Below, in pieces: positions 33,632 through 42,769 of a DNA stretch of 64,000 nucleotides. Made by a program: the position numbers and the translations under genes. The notes under the pieces are model-generated. The model ran no database searches and was not told the origin of the DNA. It saw only the letters and a list, made by a program, of their open reading frames with translations. Positions within the stretch are counted from its first letter, which is position 1, and the number at the start of each line of letters is the position of its first letter. Origin of the DNA: Variovorax sp. PMC12 (lineage in GTDB: Bacteria; Pseudomonadota; Gammaproteobacteria; Burkholderiales; Burkholderiaceae_C); the NCBI RefSeq assembly GCF_003019815.1, contig NZ_CP027773.1, forward strand, positions 5,077,501 through 5,141,500, in the 5' to 3' direction.

Positions 33632-34279
33632 ATGCCCCAGAAGAAAGCCGCCCCAGCCGCCCGTCCCGCCGCAACCAGGCGCCCATCGAAGCCCAGCGAG
33701 GTGCGCATCATCGGCGGCGAATGGAAGCGCACCCGCCTCGCCGTGGCCGACAAGCCCGGCCTGCGCCCCACGCCCGACCGCGTGCGCGAAACCCTCTTCA
33801 ACTGGCTCGCGAGCCTGGCCGGGGCCGGCGGCGGCGAACTGCCGGGCTGGCACTGCGTCGATGCCTTCGCCGGCACCGGCGCGCTGGGCCTGGAAGCCGC
33901 CTCGCGTGGCGCCGCCAACGTGCTGCTGTGCGAGCAGGACGCCGCGCTGGTCGCGCAGCTGCAGGCCGCCAAGGCCAAGCTGTCGGCCGAGGCCGTGCGC
34001 ATCGAGCGCGGCAACGGCGTGACCGCGCTGGAGCGCACCCCCGCCGGCAGCCTCGACGCCGTGTTCCTCGATCCGCCGTTCGACAGCACCGCGCTCTACG
34101 AGCCCGCCCTGCGCGCGGCCGCGCGCGCGCTGCGTGCCGGGGGCTCGGTGTACCTCGAGGCGCCGCGCCGCTGGAGCGACGAAGAGCTCGCCGCCTTCGG
34201 CCTCGCCGGCTTCCGTTACCTGAAGGCCGGCGCCGTGCATGCCCATCTGCTTCGGCCCGCTCCGGAGGGGACTGCATAA
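33632..34279 (+). CDS. rsmD: 16S rRNA (guanine(966)-N2)-methyltransferase
   Basis: 215 residues. RsmD motifs: RIIGGEWKRTRL near the start, RPTPDRVRETLFNWL, motif I VDAFAGTGALGLEAASRGA, and the catalytic DPPF tetrad in VFLDPPFDS. It methylates G966 of 16S rRNA. The N-terminus (about 1-22) is basic, Pro/Ala-rich and longer than in enterobacteria; a later start is not excluded. It is followed by coaD, a conserved neighbour. Confidence 0.95.
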   Translation: MPQKKAAPAARPAATRRPSKPSEVRIIGGEWKRTRLAVADKPGLRPTPDRVRETLFNWLASLAGAGGGELPGWHCVDAFAGTGALGLEAASRGAANVLLCEQDAALVAQLQAAKAKLSAEAVRIERGNGVTALERTPAGSLDAVFLDPPFDSTALYEPALRAAARALRAGGSVYLEAPRRWSDEELAAFGLAGFRYLKAGAVHAHLLRPAPEGTA

Positions 34280-34322
34280 TCCGCCGAACAAGCCGCATCG
34301 GCAGCATGAGGAAGAAGCAACC

Positions 34323-34826
34323 ATGGCCAGCAACGTGATCGCGGTTTACCCCGGCACTTTCGACCCCATCACCCTCGGTCACGAGGACGTGGTGCGGCGC
34401 GCAACCCAGCTCTTCTCCAAGGTGATCGTCGCCGTCGCGGCGGGCCACCACAAGAAGGCGCTCTTCACGCTGTCCGAGCGCATGGACATGGCCCGCGAGG
34501 CGGTGAAGCCCTACAGCGACCAGGTCACGGTCGAGAGCTTCTCCGGCCTGCTGCGCGACTTCGTCGTCGCGCGCGGCGGCAAGGCCATGGTGCGCGGCCT
34601 GCGCGCCGTGACCGACTTCGACTACGAGTTCCAGCTCGCGGGCATGAACCGTTCGCTGATGCCCGACGTCGAGACCGTGTTCCTGACCCCCAGCGACAAG
34701 TACCAGTTCATCTCCAGCACCTTCGTGCGCGAGATCGCCATGCTCGGCGGCGAGGTCCACAAGTTCGTCTCTCCCAACGTGGAGCAGCAGCTCGCCGCCA
34801 AGGTTCGCAGCCTCGGCCGTGAATAA
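34323..34826 (+). CDS. coaD: Pantetheine-phosphate adenylyltransferase
   Basis: 167 residues. The nucleotidyltransferase motif YPGTFDPITLGH (9-20) and ISSTFVREIA (ISSTxxR) are present, together with GLRAVTDFDYE. CoaD makes dephospho-CoA from 4'-phosphopantetheine and ATP. Start at ATG 34323, with GAGGAAGAAG upstream. It lies 43 bases after rsmD. The next gene, pxpB, follows after only 6 bases but belongs to an unrelated pathway. Confidence 0.96.
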   Translation: MASNVIAVYPGTFDPITLGHEDVVRRATQLFSKVIVAVAAGHHKKALFTLSERMDMAREAVKPYSDQVTVESFSGLLRDFVVARGGKAMVRGLRAVTDFDYEFQLAGMNRSLMPDVETVFLTPSDKYQFISSTFVREIAMLGGEVHKFVSPNVEQQLAAKVRSLGRE

Positions 34827-34832
34827 GCCTCG

Positions 34833-35495
34833 ATGAGCGGCACCCCGCCGCCCCGGCTGCATCTCCTGGGCGATGCAGCGCTCTTGTGCGAGCTGCCGGC
34901 GCCCGCCACGCTGGCGCAGCAGCAGCGCATCTGGGCGCTCGCCGAGCGTGCGCGCCAATGGCCGGGCGTCGGCGAGACGCTGCCGGGCATGAACAACCTC
35001 ACGCTCACCTTCGACCCGACCGCGATCGACCTCGACACCCTCACGGCCCACGTGCTGGAGGCCTGGCCGAAGCTGCCGTCCGGCGGCGCCCTGGGCCGGC
35101 TGGTCGAGATCCCGGTGGCCTACGGCGGAGAGCACGGGCCCGACCTGGCCGACGTCGCGGCGCACACCGGCTTCACACCGGCCGAGGTGGTGCGGCGCCA
35201 CAGCGCGGGCGAATACGTCGTGTACCTGCTCGGCTTCCTGCCGGGCTTCGCCTTCATGGGCGGCCTGCCACCCGAACTCGCCACGCCGCGCCGCGCGGAG
35301 CCGCGCACCGCGGTTCCCGCGCGCTCGGTCGGCATCGGCGGCGAGCAGACCGGCATCTACCCGCTGGCCTCGCCCGGCGGCTGGCAACTGATCGGGCGCA
35401 CCCCGCTCGAGCTGTTCGACCCCAAGGCCGCACCGCCCACGCTGCTGCGCCCCGGCGACCGCGTGCGCTTCGTCGCGGAAAGCGTGCAGGCATGA
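34833..35495 (+). CDS. pxpB: 5-oxoprolinase subunit PxpB
   Basis: 220 residues of the KipI/YbgJ family: LGDAALLCEL near the start, GMNNLTLTFDP, IPVAYGGEHGPDL, GEYVVYLLGFLPGFAFMGGLP and SPGGWQLIGRTPL. With PxpC and PxpA it forms the ATP-dependent bacterial 5-oxoprolinase that converts pyroglutamate to glutamate. Its stop overlaps the pxpC ATG by four bases. Confidence 0.93.
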   Translation: MSGTPPPRLHLLGDAALLCELPAPATLAQQQRIWALAERARQWPGVGETLPGMNNLTLTFDPTAIDLDTLTAHVLEAWPKLPSGGALGRLVEIPVAYGGEHGPDLADVAAHTGFTPAEVVRRHSAGEYVVYLLGFLPGFAFMGGLPPELATPRRAEPRTAVPARSVGIGGEQTGIYPLASPGGWQLIGRTPLELFDPKAAPPTLLRPGDRVRFVAESVQA

Positions 35496-36490
35496 TCGTC
35501 GTCCACAAACCCGGCGTGCTCGCGTCGGTGCAAGACCTGGGGCGGCACGGCCATCGCCAGCTCGGCATCTGCCCCGGCGGCGCGCTCGACGTGCTTTCGC
35601 TCACGCTGGCCAACCGGCTCGTGGGCAACGCCGACGGCGCCGCGGGCCTCGAACTCACCATGGGCGGCTGCGAGCTTCGCTTCGAAGCCGCCACGCGCAT
35701 CGCGCTGACCGGCGACGACTTCACGGCCAGGCTCGACGGCGTACCGCTGCGCGCCTGCTGGAGCGTGCCGGTGGCGGCCGGCCAGGTCCTGAAGCTCTCC
35801 GGCGCGAACTCGCCTGGCGCGGCGAAAGCCGGGCTGCGCAGCTGGCTCGCGGTGGCGGGCGGCATCGACGTGCCGCAGATCCTGGGCTCGCGCAGCACCG
35901 ACCTGAAGGCCGGCTTCGGCGGCCACCAGGGGCGCCCGCTGCGCAAGGGCGACCGCTTGCCGCTGGGCACGCCCAGGCTCGACGCCGCTCAGCTCACCCG
36001 CCGCCCCTTCGGCGTGCGCGGGCCGGACTGGGGCCCCACGGAAGCCGACGGCGCCATCGCCCTGCGCGTGCTGCCCGGCCCCGAGTTCGAGCAGTTCACC
36101 CTGGCCGCGCGCGAACTGCTGTGGGGGGAGCAGTGGCGCATCACGCCGCAGAGCAACCGCATGGGCAGCCGGCTCGCGGGCGCCGAGCTCAAGCGCAAGC
36201 GCGGCGGCGACATGCTGTCGTCGGGCGTCATCCCCGGCACGGTGCAGGTGCCGCCGTCGGGCCAGCCGATCATCCTGATGGGCGATGCGCAGACCACCGG
36301 CGGCTACCCGCGCATCGGCGTGGTGATCCGCGCCGACCTGTGGAAGCTGGCGCAGGCGCCGCTGAACGGCATGCTGCGGCTGGTGCAGGTCGACCAGCCG
36401 CAGGCGCTGGCCGCATGGGCGCAGCAGCAGCGCTATCTTGCGCAGGTGGCACAGGGGTTGGCCGCTACAGGCTGGCCGGGCAGGGCATAG
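35492..36490 (+). CDS. pxpC: 5-oxoprolinase subunit PxpC
   Basis: 332 residues of the KipA/YbgK family (biotin-dependent carboxyltransferase domain family, AHS2). It starts MIVVHKPGVLASVQDLGRHGH and has CPGGALDVLSLTLANRLVGN and GVIPGTVQVPPSGQPIILMGDAQTTGGYP-type sequence (about 243-271). Partner of PxpB in the 5-oxoproline kinase/ligase step. Start ATG 35492 is within the pxpB stop. Only 23 bases precede pxpA. Confidence 0.93.
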   Translation: MIVVHKPGVLASVQDLGRHGHRQLGICPGGALDVLSLTLANRLVGNADGAAGLELTMGGCELRFEAATRIALTGDDFTARLDGVPLRACWSVPVAAGQVLKLSGANSPGAAKAGLRSWLAVAGGIDVPQILGSRSTDLKAGFGGHQGRPLRKGDRLPLGTPRLDAAQLTRRPFGVRGPDWGPTEADGAIALRVLPGPEFEQFTLAARELLWGEQWRITPQSNRMGSRLAGAELKRKRGGDMLSSGVIPGTVQVPPSGQPIILMGDAQTTGGYPRIGVVIRADLWKLAQAPLNGMLRLVQVDQPQALAAWAQQQRYLAQVAQGLAATGWPGRA

Positions 36491-36513
36491 ACTTTCCGCA
36501 AAGGAAACGCCCC

Positions 36514-37254
36514 ATGCACATCGACCTCAACGCAGACCTCGGCGAAGGCGCCGGCAGCGACGAAGAACTGCTCGCGCTCGTGAGCTCCGCCAACATCGCC
36601 TGCGGCTGGCACGCCGGCGACGCCAAGACCATGCAGCAGTGCGTGCGCTGGGCCATGCGCCACGGCGTGGCCATCGGCGCGCACCCCAGCTTCCCGGACC
36701 GCGAGAACTTCGGCCGCAGCACCATGCACCTGCCGCCCGACGAGATCGTGGCCAACGTGCTCTACCAGGTCGGCGCGCTGGCGGCCATCGTGAAGGCGGA
36801 GGGCGGCAAGCTGTCGCACGTGAAGGCCCACGGCCAGCTCTACAACCAGGCCGCGAAGGAACCCGAGCTCGCCGACGCACTGTGCGAGGCGGTGCGCCGC
36901 TTCGACCCCACGCTCAGGTTCTTCGGCCTCGCGGGCAGCCGCATGATCGACGCCGCCCGCCGTGCCGGCCTGGAGCCTGTCGAAGAGGTGTTCGCCGATC
37001 GTGGCTACATGCCCGACGGCAGCCTCGTGCCGCGCAGCCAGCCCGGCGCGCTCATCGACAGCGAAGAGCGCGCGATCGCGCAGACGCTGTCGATGGCGCG
37101 GGACCGCCGCGTGACGGCCATCGACGGCAGCGTCGTGGCCGTCAACGCACAGACCGTGTGCCTGCATGGGGACGGCGCCCATGCGCTGGCTTTCGCGCGC
37201 CGCATCCGCGAGCGGCTGCAGGCCGAAGGTATCGCGGTGCGGTCGTCGGCCTGA
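36514..37254 (+). CDS. pxpA: 5-oxoprolinase subunit PxpA (LamB/YcsF family)
   Basis: 246 residues: IDLNADLGEG (2-11), NIACGWHAGD, GVAIGAHPSFPDRENFGR and VKAHGQLYN, all LamB/YcsF hallmarks with metal-binding Asp/His residues. It carries out the ring-opening step on activated 5-oxoproline. AAAGGAAA precedes the ATG at 36514. Third gene of the pxpBCA operon. Confidence 0.94.
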   Translation: MHIDLNADLGEGAGSDEELLALVSSANIACGWHAGDAKTMQQCVRWAMRHGVAIGAHPSFPDRENFGRSTMHLPPDEIVANVLYQVGALAAIVKAEGGKLSHVKAHGQLYNQAAKEPELADALCEAVRRFDPTLRFFGLAGSRMIDAARRAGLEPVEEVFADRGYMPDGSLVPRSQPGALIDSEERAIAQTLSMARDRRVTAIDGSVVAVNAQTVCLHGDGAHALAFARRIRERLQAEGIAVRSSA

Positions 37255-37320
37255 CCCCAGGGCGCGCTCGGAAGCGCTCCCACCCGCCTTCGGCGATCGC
37301 CACGAGAGCGGCCGCGAGGC

Positions 37321-38025
37321 TCAGCCGAAGTGCTTCGCGAGCCAGCCGTTCAATGCGGCGTTGACGAGCTCCGGCTTCTCCATCGTCAGCATGTGGCCGC
37401 AGGCGGGCACCCACACCACCTCGGCCTGCGGCAGCAGCGCGGCCATCTCGCGGGTGCACTCGGGCGGCGCGAGCTTGTCGTCGTCGCCGCACATCAGCAG
37501 CACCGGCGCACGCACCGAGCCCAGGTGCAGCCGCGCGTCGGGCCGCCGCATCACGGCGCGGTTCTGGCTGATGAGCTGCTGCGCGCCCGCGCCCAGCACG
37601 ATGTCGAGGTAGCGCCGCACCAGCACTTCATCGGCCGCCTGCGCGGGGTGGAAGGCGAAGTAGACGTTCGGCTCGATCACGTCGCGCAGCTCGCCGCGCT
37701 CGAAGTACTCGATGGCGCCTTCGCGCAGCGTGAACATCTCGGGCGTCTCTGGCCGCGCGCTGGTGCCCAGAAGGGCGAGCCCGGCGATGCGCTCGGGCGC
37801 CTGGCGGGCCGCTTCCATCGCGACCATGCCGCCCATCGACGCGCCGCACAGCACCAGCGGCCCGTCGTTGTCGCGCAGCACCGCGGCGGCCATGCCCTCG
37901 ATGGTGCCGTTGTGCCGCTGGGCGTCGCTCACGCGGGTGTCGAAGACGGAGGGAAGGGCGGGGATCTGGGCTTCCCAGATGCGCTCGTCGCAGGCGAGGC
38001 CGGGCAGCAGGACTAGATTTGGCAT
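37321..38025 (-). CDS. Alpha/beta-fold hydrolase
   Basis: 234 residues from ATG 38025. Catalytic triad candidates: nucleophile Ser in CGASMGG (GxSxG, about 62-68), Asp in LLMCGDDDKLAPPE, and His in VPACGHML. The N-terminal NLVLLPGLACDERIW gives the oxyanion loop. The family includes esterases and MhpC/PcaD-type C-C or lactone hydrolases; the substrate is unknown. It is convergent with pxpA, 66 bases apart, with no clear terminator. Confidence 0.82.
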   Translation of the reverse strand: MPNLVLLPGLACDERIWEAQIPALPSVFDTRVSDAQRHNGTIEGMAAAVLRDNDGPLVLCGASMGGMVAMEAARQAPERIAGLALLGTSARPETPEMFTLREGAIEYFERGELRDVIEPNVYFAFHPAQAADEVLVRRYLDIVLGAGAQQLISQNRAVMRRPDARLHLGSVRAPVLLMCGDDDKLAPPECTREMAALLPQAEVVWVPACGHMLTMEKPELVNAALNGWLAKHFG

Positions 38026-38139
38026 GCATGGATTCTGCGCGATCGCGGCCACCGGCGTAACGTCATAGGCTTCATGGCCAGCAGCCACGGCAGCCTCCGG
38101 TCGACATACTTTGCGGCACATGTCGAAGGACTCCGAAAA

Positions 38140-38781
38140 ATGAATCTGGTCGAACGCGTGCAGTCCATCCTGCTCAAGCCCAAGGCGACCTGGCCGGTGA
38201 TCGATGCCGAGCCGGCCGACCCCGCGTCGCTCTACAGGAACTACGTGATGATCCTCGCGCTGATACCGGCGGTGGCGAGCTTCATCGGCCTTTCGCTCAT
38301 CGGCGTCGGCGCCTTCGGCATCAGCTTCCGCGTGCCGATCGTCTCGGGGCTCGCGCACATGGTCGTGGGCTACGTGCTGTCGCTGGTGATGGTGTTCGTG
38401 CTCGCGCTCATCATCGACGCGATGGCGCCGACCTTCGAGGGCACGCGGAGCCAGATCGGCGCGCTCAAGCTGTCGGCCTATGCCAGCACCGCGGCCTTCG
38501 TGGGCGGGGTCTTCAGCCTGCTGCCTTCGCTGTCGATCATCGGCGCGCTCGCGGCGCTCTACGGCATCTACCTGCTCTACACCGGCCTGCCGGTGCTCAT
38601 GCGCTGCCCGCCCGACAAGGCGGTGCCGTACACGGCCGTGGTGGTGGTTTGCGCCATCGTCGGCGGCTGCATCATCGGCTGGGTGCTGGCGCTGCTCACG
38701 CCGTCGCCCATGCGACTGGGCGCGGCCTCGCCCGCCGCTGCGGTGGCGGCCTTGCAACAGCTGGTTGCGGCAAACGCCTGA
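38140..38781 (+). CDS. Yip1-domain membrane protein
   Basis: 213 residues from ATG 38140. The N-terminal MNLVERVQSILLKPKATWPVI (about 1-21) and five predicted membrane helices match the bacterial YIP1-domain family, whose function is unknown. A longer in-frame start at 38074 has a weaker context; GAAGGA is about 12 bases upstream of 38140. It is followed by a histidine phosphatase 31 bases on. Confidence 0.8.
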   Translation: MNLVERVQSILLKPKATWPVIDAEPADPASLYRNYVMILALIPAVASFIGLSLIGVGAFGISFRVPIVSGLAHMVVGYVLSLVMVFVLALIIDAMAPTFEGTRSQIGALKLSAYASTAAFVGGVFSLLPSLSIIGALAALYGIYLLYTGLPVLMRCPPDKAVPYTAVVVVCAIVGGCIIGWVLALLTPSPMRLGAASPAAAVAALQQLVAANA

Positions 38782-38812
38782 GCCGTCACGCCCAGCGTGG
38801 AAAATGGGCGCA

Positions 38813-39511
38813 ATGCCCACGCCCAAACCCGACTCCACCACCGACCTGATCCTCATCCGCCACGGCGAGACCGCCTGGAACCGCGAACTGCGCTTCCAGG
38901 GCCATGCCGACGTCCCGCTCAACGACATCGGCCATGAGCAGGCCCGCCGCCTCGGCCTGCGGCTGGCCAGCGAAACCGCGGTGCAGCACATCCTGAGCAG
39001 CGACCTGATGCGCGCGCAGCAGACCGCGGCACCGGGCGCGCAGCAGCTGTCGCTGCCGGTGGTCACTTCGGCGGCCTTGCGCGAGCAGTTCTTCGGCGTG
39101 GCCGAGGGCATGCGTTCCGACGAGATCCAGAGCCAGCATCCGCGTGCCTGGGAGGAGTGGCTGGAGTTCCGCGAGGACCACGCCATGCCCGAGGGCGAGA
39201 CGCCGCGCGAGTTCCACACGCGCATCATCGCGGCGCTGGGCAACATCGCCGCCGCGCACAAGGGCCGCTACCTGATCGTCGTCACCCACGGTGGCGTGCT
39301 CGACATGGTGTGGCGCACCGCGCGCGGGCTCAGCCTGAGCGGGCCGCGCCGCAGCGAGATTCCCAACGCGGGCTTCAACCGCATCCGCATCGCCGACCCC
39401 GCAAGGCCCGAAGAGATTGAGATCGTCGACTGGGCCGACACGCGGCATCTGGCCGACCTGCCGCCGCAGCCGACCTACGACCAGACGCGGCACCTTAAGA
39501 ACAAAGGCTGA
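38813..39511 (+). CDS. Histidine phosphatase family protein (GpmB-like)
   Basis: 232 residues. The catalytic RHGE motif (LILIRHGETAWN, about 12-23), the second arm LSSDLMRAQQTA, and the second catalytic His in VVTHGGVLDMV are all present. Many such proteins are phosphatases with broad small-molecule specificity rather than true mutases. Start chosen at ATG 38813; an in-frame ATG at 38804 is equally possible. Convergent with the TPR gene, 16 bases between stops. Confidence 0.88.
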   Translation: MPTPKPDSTTDLILIRHGETAWNRELRFQGHADVPLNDIGHEQARRLGLRLASETAVQHILSSDLMRAQQTAAPGAQQLSLPVVTSAALREQFFGVAEGMRSDEIQSQHPRAWEEWLEFREDHAMPEGETPREFHTRIIAALGNIAAAHKGRYLIVVTHGGVLDMVWRTARGLSLSGPRRSEIPNAGFNRIRIADPARPEEIEIVDWADTRHLADLPPQPTYDQTRHLKNKG

Positions 39512-39527
39512 GCGTCCCGCCGCCCGC

Positions 39528-40883
39528 TCAGCTCCGCAAGAGCTGGCCCAGCCCGAGCCGCTCGTAGACAGCGGCCGTCTGCCGGCGCAGGCGCAGGGAC
39601 TGCGGCTGTCCGTTGAGCTGTTGCTGCAGGATGCCCTGCGCCCCCGTCAGCGAAGCCTCCGTGCCGGTGCGCACCAGCGCGGCAAGGTAGAGCTGCTCGA
39701 ACAGGTCGCGCTGCGCGTGGCTGCCGCCGATCTCGATCATGCGCGGCAGCGCCGTGCCCAGCCCTTCGATGGCGCCCGCGAGATCGCCGCGCGCATGCGC
39801 CACCAGCCCGTGCGCGGCCGGCACGCACACGCGCTGCCAGGCGGCGCGCGTCGAGAGCGGCGCGTTGGGCGCGAAGGCCGCGATGTTGCGCAGCAGCGCA
39901 TCGGCCTCGGGCCTGCCGGCACGCGCAAGGCCGTAGAGGTACTGCAGGTCGAGAAAAGGCAGCACATGGTCGGCCTGCCGCTGCAGCAGGTAGCCCGCCA
40001 CGTCGTTCCATCGCGTGCCGACATCGATGCCGGCAAGCTCCAGCCGGGCCAGCAGCGACACGGCGCCGATCTGGTCCTGCGAGTAGTCCTTGACCACGCC
40101 CCAGGCGTGTTCGTCGTACACCGCAAGCGCCTCGGCGTCGTGGCCCAGGTCGATCAGGAACAGCGCCACGTGCCACCAGTTGTGCGTGACCATGAACGAG
40201 TTGAGCCCGGTCCATGTGTCGCTCACGCTCTTCATGAAGGCCAGCCCCTCGGCGAGCCGGCCTTCGGTGAGCATCACGTGCGCCAGCGCGTGGTGCGCCC
40301 ACGGCTCCTTGCGGCACATGCCGATGGCCTGGCGCGCACTGGCTTCGGCCTCGCGCATCAGATGGCACTGCTCGTAGCCGAAGGCGGCCATGCCGTGCAC
40401 ATAGGGCACGTCCGCCGCATGCGGCAGCACGGCCAGCGCCAGCCGCAGCATGCCGGGGCAGTCGCCGGTGTTGAAGCAGTGGTACTGGCCGAGCTTGACC
40501 GACACCAGGTCGCGCGGATGCTCGCGCGCCTGCTCCGCATGAAGCGCGATGGCGCGGGCGATGTCGCCCTGTGCCCAGGCCTCGATGGCCGCGATGTAGC
40601 GCCGCTCGCGCGGCGTGGCGCGCGCGGCGCCGGCCAGCGCCTTGTCGAGGAAGGGCCGCGCGTTGGCCACAGCCTCGCGCGATTCCGCGAACAGGTGCAG
40701 CGTGGCGCAGTAGGCCTGCACGATGGGGCTCGCGTCGGCGTCGGCTGCCGCCAGCAGGTTGACGGCGCGGGCCTCGGTCGAGATGAAGCCCATGACGAAG
40801 TCGTCGACCAGCGGCAGGCTGGCCGCGTCGTCGAGGGTGAGCGGGTTGCCGAGGCTGTCGGCGAGGGATTTTCCGGAGGGCAT
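39528..40883 (-). CDS. TTC38-like tetratricopeptide repeat protein
   Basis: 451 residues, helical and TPR-like. The block PWAHHALAHVMLTEGRLAEG followed by HNWWHVALF is characteristic of the tetratricopeptide-repeat-38 (TTC38) family, found in many bacteria and animals with no known biochemical role. No signal peptide, so it is probably cytoplasmic. Start at ATG 40883. It lies upstream of nothing obvious in its direction except the convergent phosphatase. Confidence 0.8.
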   Translation of the reverse strand: MPSGKSLADSLGNPLTLDDAASLPLVDDFVMGFISTEARAVNLLAAADADASPIVQAYCATLHLFAESREAVANARPFLDKALAGAARATPRERRYIAAIEAWAQGDIARAIALHAEQAREHPRDLVSVKLGQYHCFNTGDCPGMLRLALAVLPHAADVPYVHGMAAFGYEQCHLMREAEASARQAIGMCRKEPWAHHALAHVMLTEGRLAEGLAFMKSVSDTWTGLNSFMVTHNWWHVALFLIDLGHDAEALAVYDEHAWGVVKDYSQDQIGAVSLLARLELAGIDVGTRWNDVAGYLLQRQADHVLPFLDLQYLYGLARAGRPEADALLRNIAAFAPNAPLSTRAAWQRVCVPAAHGLVAHARGDLAGAIEGLGTALPRMIEIGGSHAQRDLFEQLYLAALVRTGTEASLTGAQGILQQQLNGQPQSLRLRRQTAAVYERLGLGQLLRS

Positions 40884-40922
40884 GGCGGCATGGTGCCATG
40901 CCGCCGGGGATGCTTCAACGAC

Positions 40923-41321
40923 TCAGACGCCGGCCTGCTGGTGCCGGTACTCCTGCGTCTGCCCGCCATAGCCGTAGGCCGCGGCGCGCGCGTCGATCAC
41001 GTGGATGTACGACACCTCGTGCAGGTCGGGCCGGATCTTCGCCATGGCCGCATGCACCTCGCGCAGGTAGCGCGCCTTCTCGGCCTTGGTGTTGGTCTCG
41101 TCGGTGACGCTGATGTCCAGGTGAAAGGCCGACTTGCCCAGCGAAGCCAGCGACTGGCCGCCGATGAACCAGGCCTCGGCGGCGATGTACTGCACCGTGA
41201 TGGCGGTGACCGGCAACTGCTTTCCGAGCACGCTCTGCGTCAGTTCGGCGACCGTGTCGACGGTCTTGCGGGTGAGGGCGGCGTCGGGTTCGCCGGAGAG
41301 GTGGACGACGATGTGGGGCAT
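40923..41321 (-). CDS. Tautomerase superfamily protein
   Basis: 132 residues, about twice the 4-oxalocrotonate tautomerase unit. Pro2 directly follows the initiator Met (MPHIVVHLSG), giving the N-terminal catalytic proline after processing. The second half, with VSYIHVIDARAAAYGYGG, completes a fused beta-alpha-beta pair, as in the tautomerase families with longer chains. Probable substrate is a small keto acid. Divergent from a LysR regulator that likely controls it. Confidence 0.78.
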   Translation of the reverse strand: MPHIVVHLSGEPDAALTRKTVDTVAELTQSVLGKQLPVTAITVQYIAAEAWFIGGQSLASLGKSAFHLDISVTDETNTKAEKARYLREVHAAMAKIRPDLHEVSYIHVIDARAAAYGYGGQTQEYRHQQAGV

Positions 41322-41432
41322 TGCTGGCTCCTTGGTGAATGGTGGATCGATGGGTTGATTGTGGGCGCCCTCTCATCATCGGAAAAGCGGGAAGATATGA
41401 TGTGTTCAATCGGATAAACGGATGGATTGACC
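41322..41432. promoter_or_regulatory. Tautomerase-LysR divergent control region
   Basis: The 111 bases hold the direct repeat CGGAT-AAA-CGGAT (41411-41423) close to the LysR start, and GATATGATGTGTTCAATC just upstream. The LysR regulator probably binds here to control both genes. Exact sites are not determined. Confidence 0.35.
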
Positions 41433-42293
41433 ATGCAAGGCTTCGACCTCGAGCAGCTACGCACCTTCGCCGCGGTGATCGACGCGGGCAGTCTCACCGC
41501 GGCCGCGCCGCGCGTGTTTCTCTCCCAGTCGTCGGTCAGCGAGCAGATTCGCAAGCTGGAGGAGCGGGCAGGGCAATCGCTGCTCACGCGCAGCAAGGCC
41601 GGCGTGTCGCCCACGGAGGCAGGCACCCGGCTGCTGGCCCACGCGCGGCGCATCCTGGCGCTGAGCGACGAGGCGTTCCGCGACCTGCATGGCGAAGTGC
41701 TGCAGGGCGAACTTCGACTGGCCGTCACCGACTACTTCCGGCCCACCGACCTCACGCGGCTGCTGGGGCGGCTCGGCGAAAGCTACCCGCGCGTGCGGCT
41801 GCACGTGAGCATCCTGAAGAGCGACGACCTGCGTGCGGCCTATGCACGAGGAGATTTCGACGTGGGCCTCGGGATGAACATCGCCGGCGTGTCCGCTGTG
41901 CAGCCGCGCGCGCCGGTGCTGCGGCGCGAGTCGCTGGCGTGGCTCGGCGCCTCGGGCATGCGGCTCGTGCGCGGCGAGCCGGTGCGGCTACTGGTGCTGC
42001 CCGACACCTGCTCGCTGCACCAGTTCACCGTCGCGCTGCTGCGTCGGCGGCGCGTGGCTTACTCGCTTGCGCACGTGGCTTCGGGCGTGGCCGGGCTGCA
42101 GTCGGCGCTGGCCGCGGGGCTGGGCGTGGCCTGCCTCAACGAATCCGCGATCAGCGAGGGCGTGGCGCGTCTGCCGACGCCGCACGGGCTGCCGGCACTG
42201 CCGAAGGTGGCGTTCCAGTTCCTGCCGGCGCGGCGGGGAGAGACGGCGTTCGTCAGCAAGGCCCGCGAACTGCTGGCCTCCCACCTCGTGTGA
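41433..42293 (+). CDS. LysR-family transcriptional regulator
   Basis: 286 residues from ATG 41433 (a TTG two codons earlier is in frame). The winged HTH is at about 4-60 (LRTFAAVIDAGSLTAAAPRVFLSQSSVSEQIRKLE region), followed by a type 2 periplasmic-binding-like effector domain. The divergent tautomerase is the probable target, as usual for LysR proteins; the effector is unknown. Confidence 0.88.
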   Translation: MQGFDLEQLRTFAAVIDAGSLTAAAPRVFLSQSSVSEQIRKLEERAGQSLLTRSKAGVSPTEAGTRLLAHARRILALSDEAFRDLHGEVLQGELRLAVTDYFRPTDLTRLLGRLGESYPRVRLHVSILKSDDLRAAYARGDFDVGLGMNIAGVSAVQPRAPVLRRESLAWLGASGMRLVRGEPVRLLVLPDTCSLHQFTVALLRRRRVAYSLAHVASGVAGLQSALAAGLGVACLNESAISEGVARLPTPHGLPALPKVAFQFLPARRGETAFVSKARELLASHLV

Positions 42294-42328
42294 GACGCTA
42301 TCGTTCACGCCAAGGAGCAGCCGCAGCC

Positions 42329-42739
42329 ATGACCACTACCGACCTTTCCAGTGTCTACCGCAGCTACATCGCCTGCCTCAATGCAAAGGACTGGCCGAGC
42401 CTGGGCCGCTTCGTTCACGACGAGGTGAAGCACAACGGCCGGCTGCTCGGACTGTCGGGCTACCGCGAAATGCTGGAGCAGGACTACGCAGCGATTCCGG
42501 ACCTCTTCTTTCGCATAGAGCTGCTCGTTGCCGAGCCGCCCCGCGTGGCCAGCCGGCTGCAGTTCGACTGCGCGCCGAAGGGCAGTTTTCTCGGCTTGCC
42601 GGTGAACGGAAGAACCGTCTCGTTTGCCGAGAACGTGTTCTACGAATTCAAGGACGCGAAGATCGTGGAGGTGCGGTCGATCCTCGACAAGGGCGCCATC
42701 GAGAGGCAGCTCCAGAAGGGCGGCAGCGCGGCGGTCTGA
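42329..42739 (+). CDS. SnoaL-like ester cyclase/NTF2-fold protein
   Basis: 136 residues from ATG 42329, with AAGGAG upstream. The cone-like NTF2 fold is suggested by VYRSYIACLNAKDWPSLGRFVHDEV, the LSGYREMLEQDY helix and FAENVFYEFKDAKIVEVRSI. SnoaL-like proteins include polyketide cyclases and many small isomerases; no specific reaction can be named. It lies 35 bases after the LysR gene in the same direction. Confidence 0.72.
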   Translation: MTTTDLSSVYRSYIACLNAKDWPSLGRFVHDEVKHNGRLLGLSGYREMLEQDYAAIPDLFFRIELLVAEPPRVASRLQFDCAPKGSFLGLPVNGRTVSFAENVFYEFKDAKIVEVRSILDKGAIERQLQKGGSAAV

Positions 42740-42769
42740 GGCCGGCCCCACACCGGGCTTGCACCGGGC

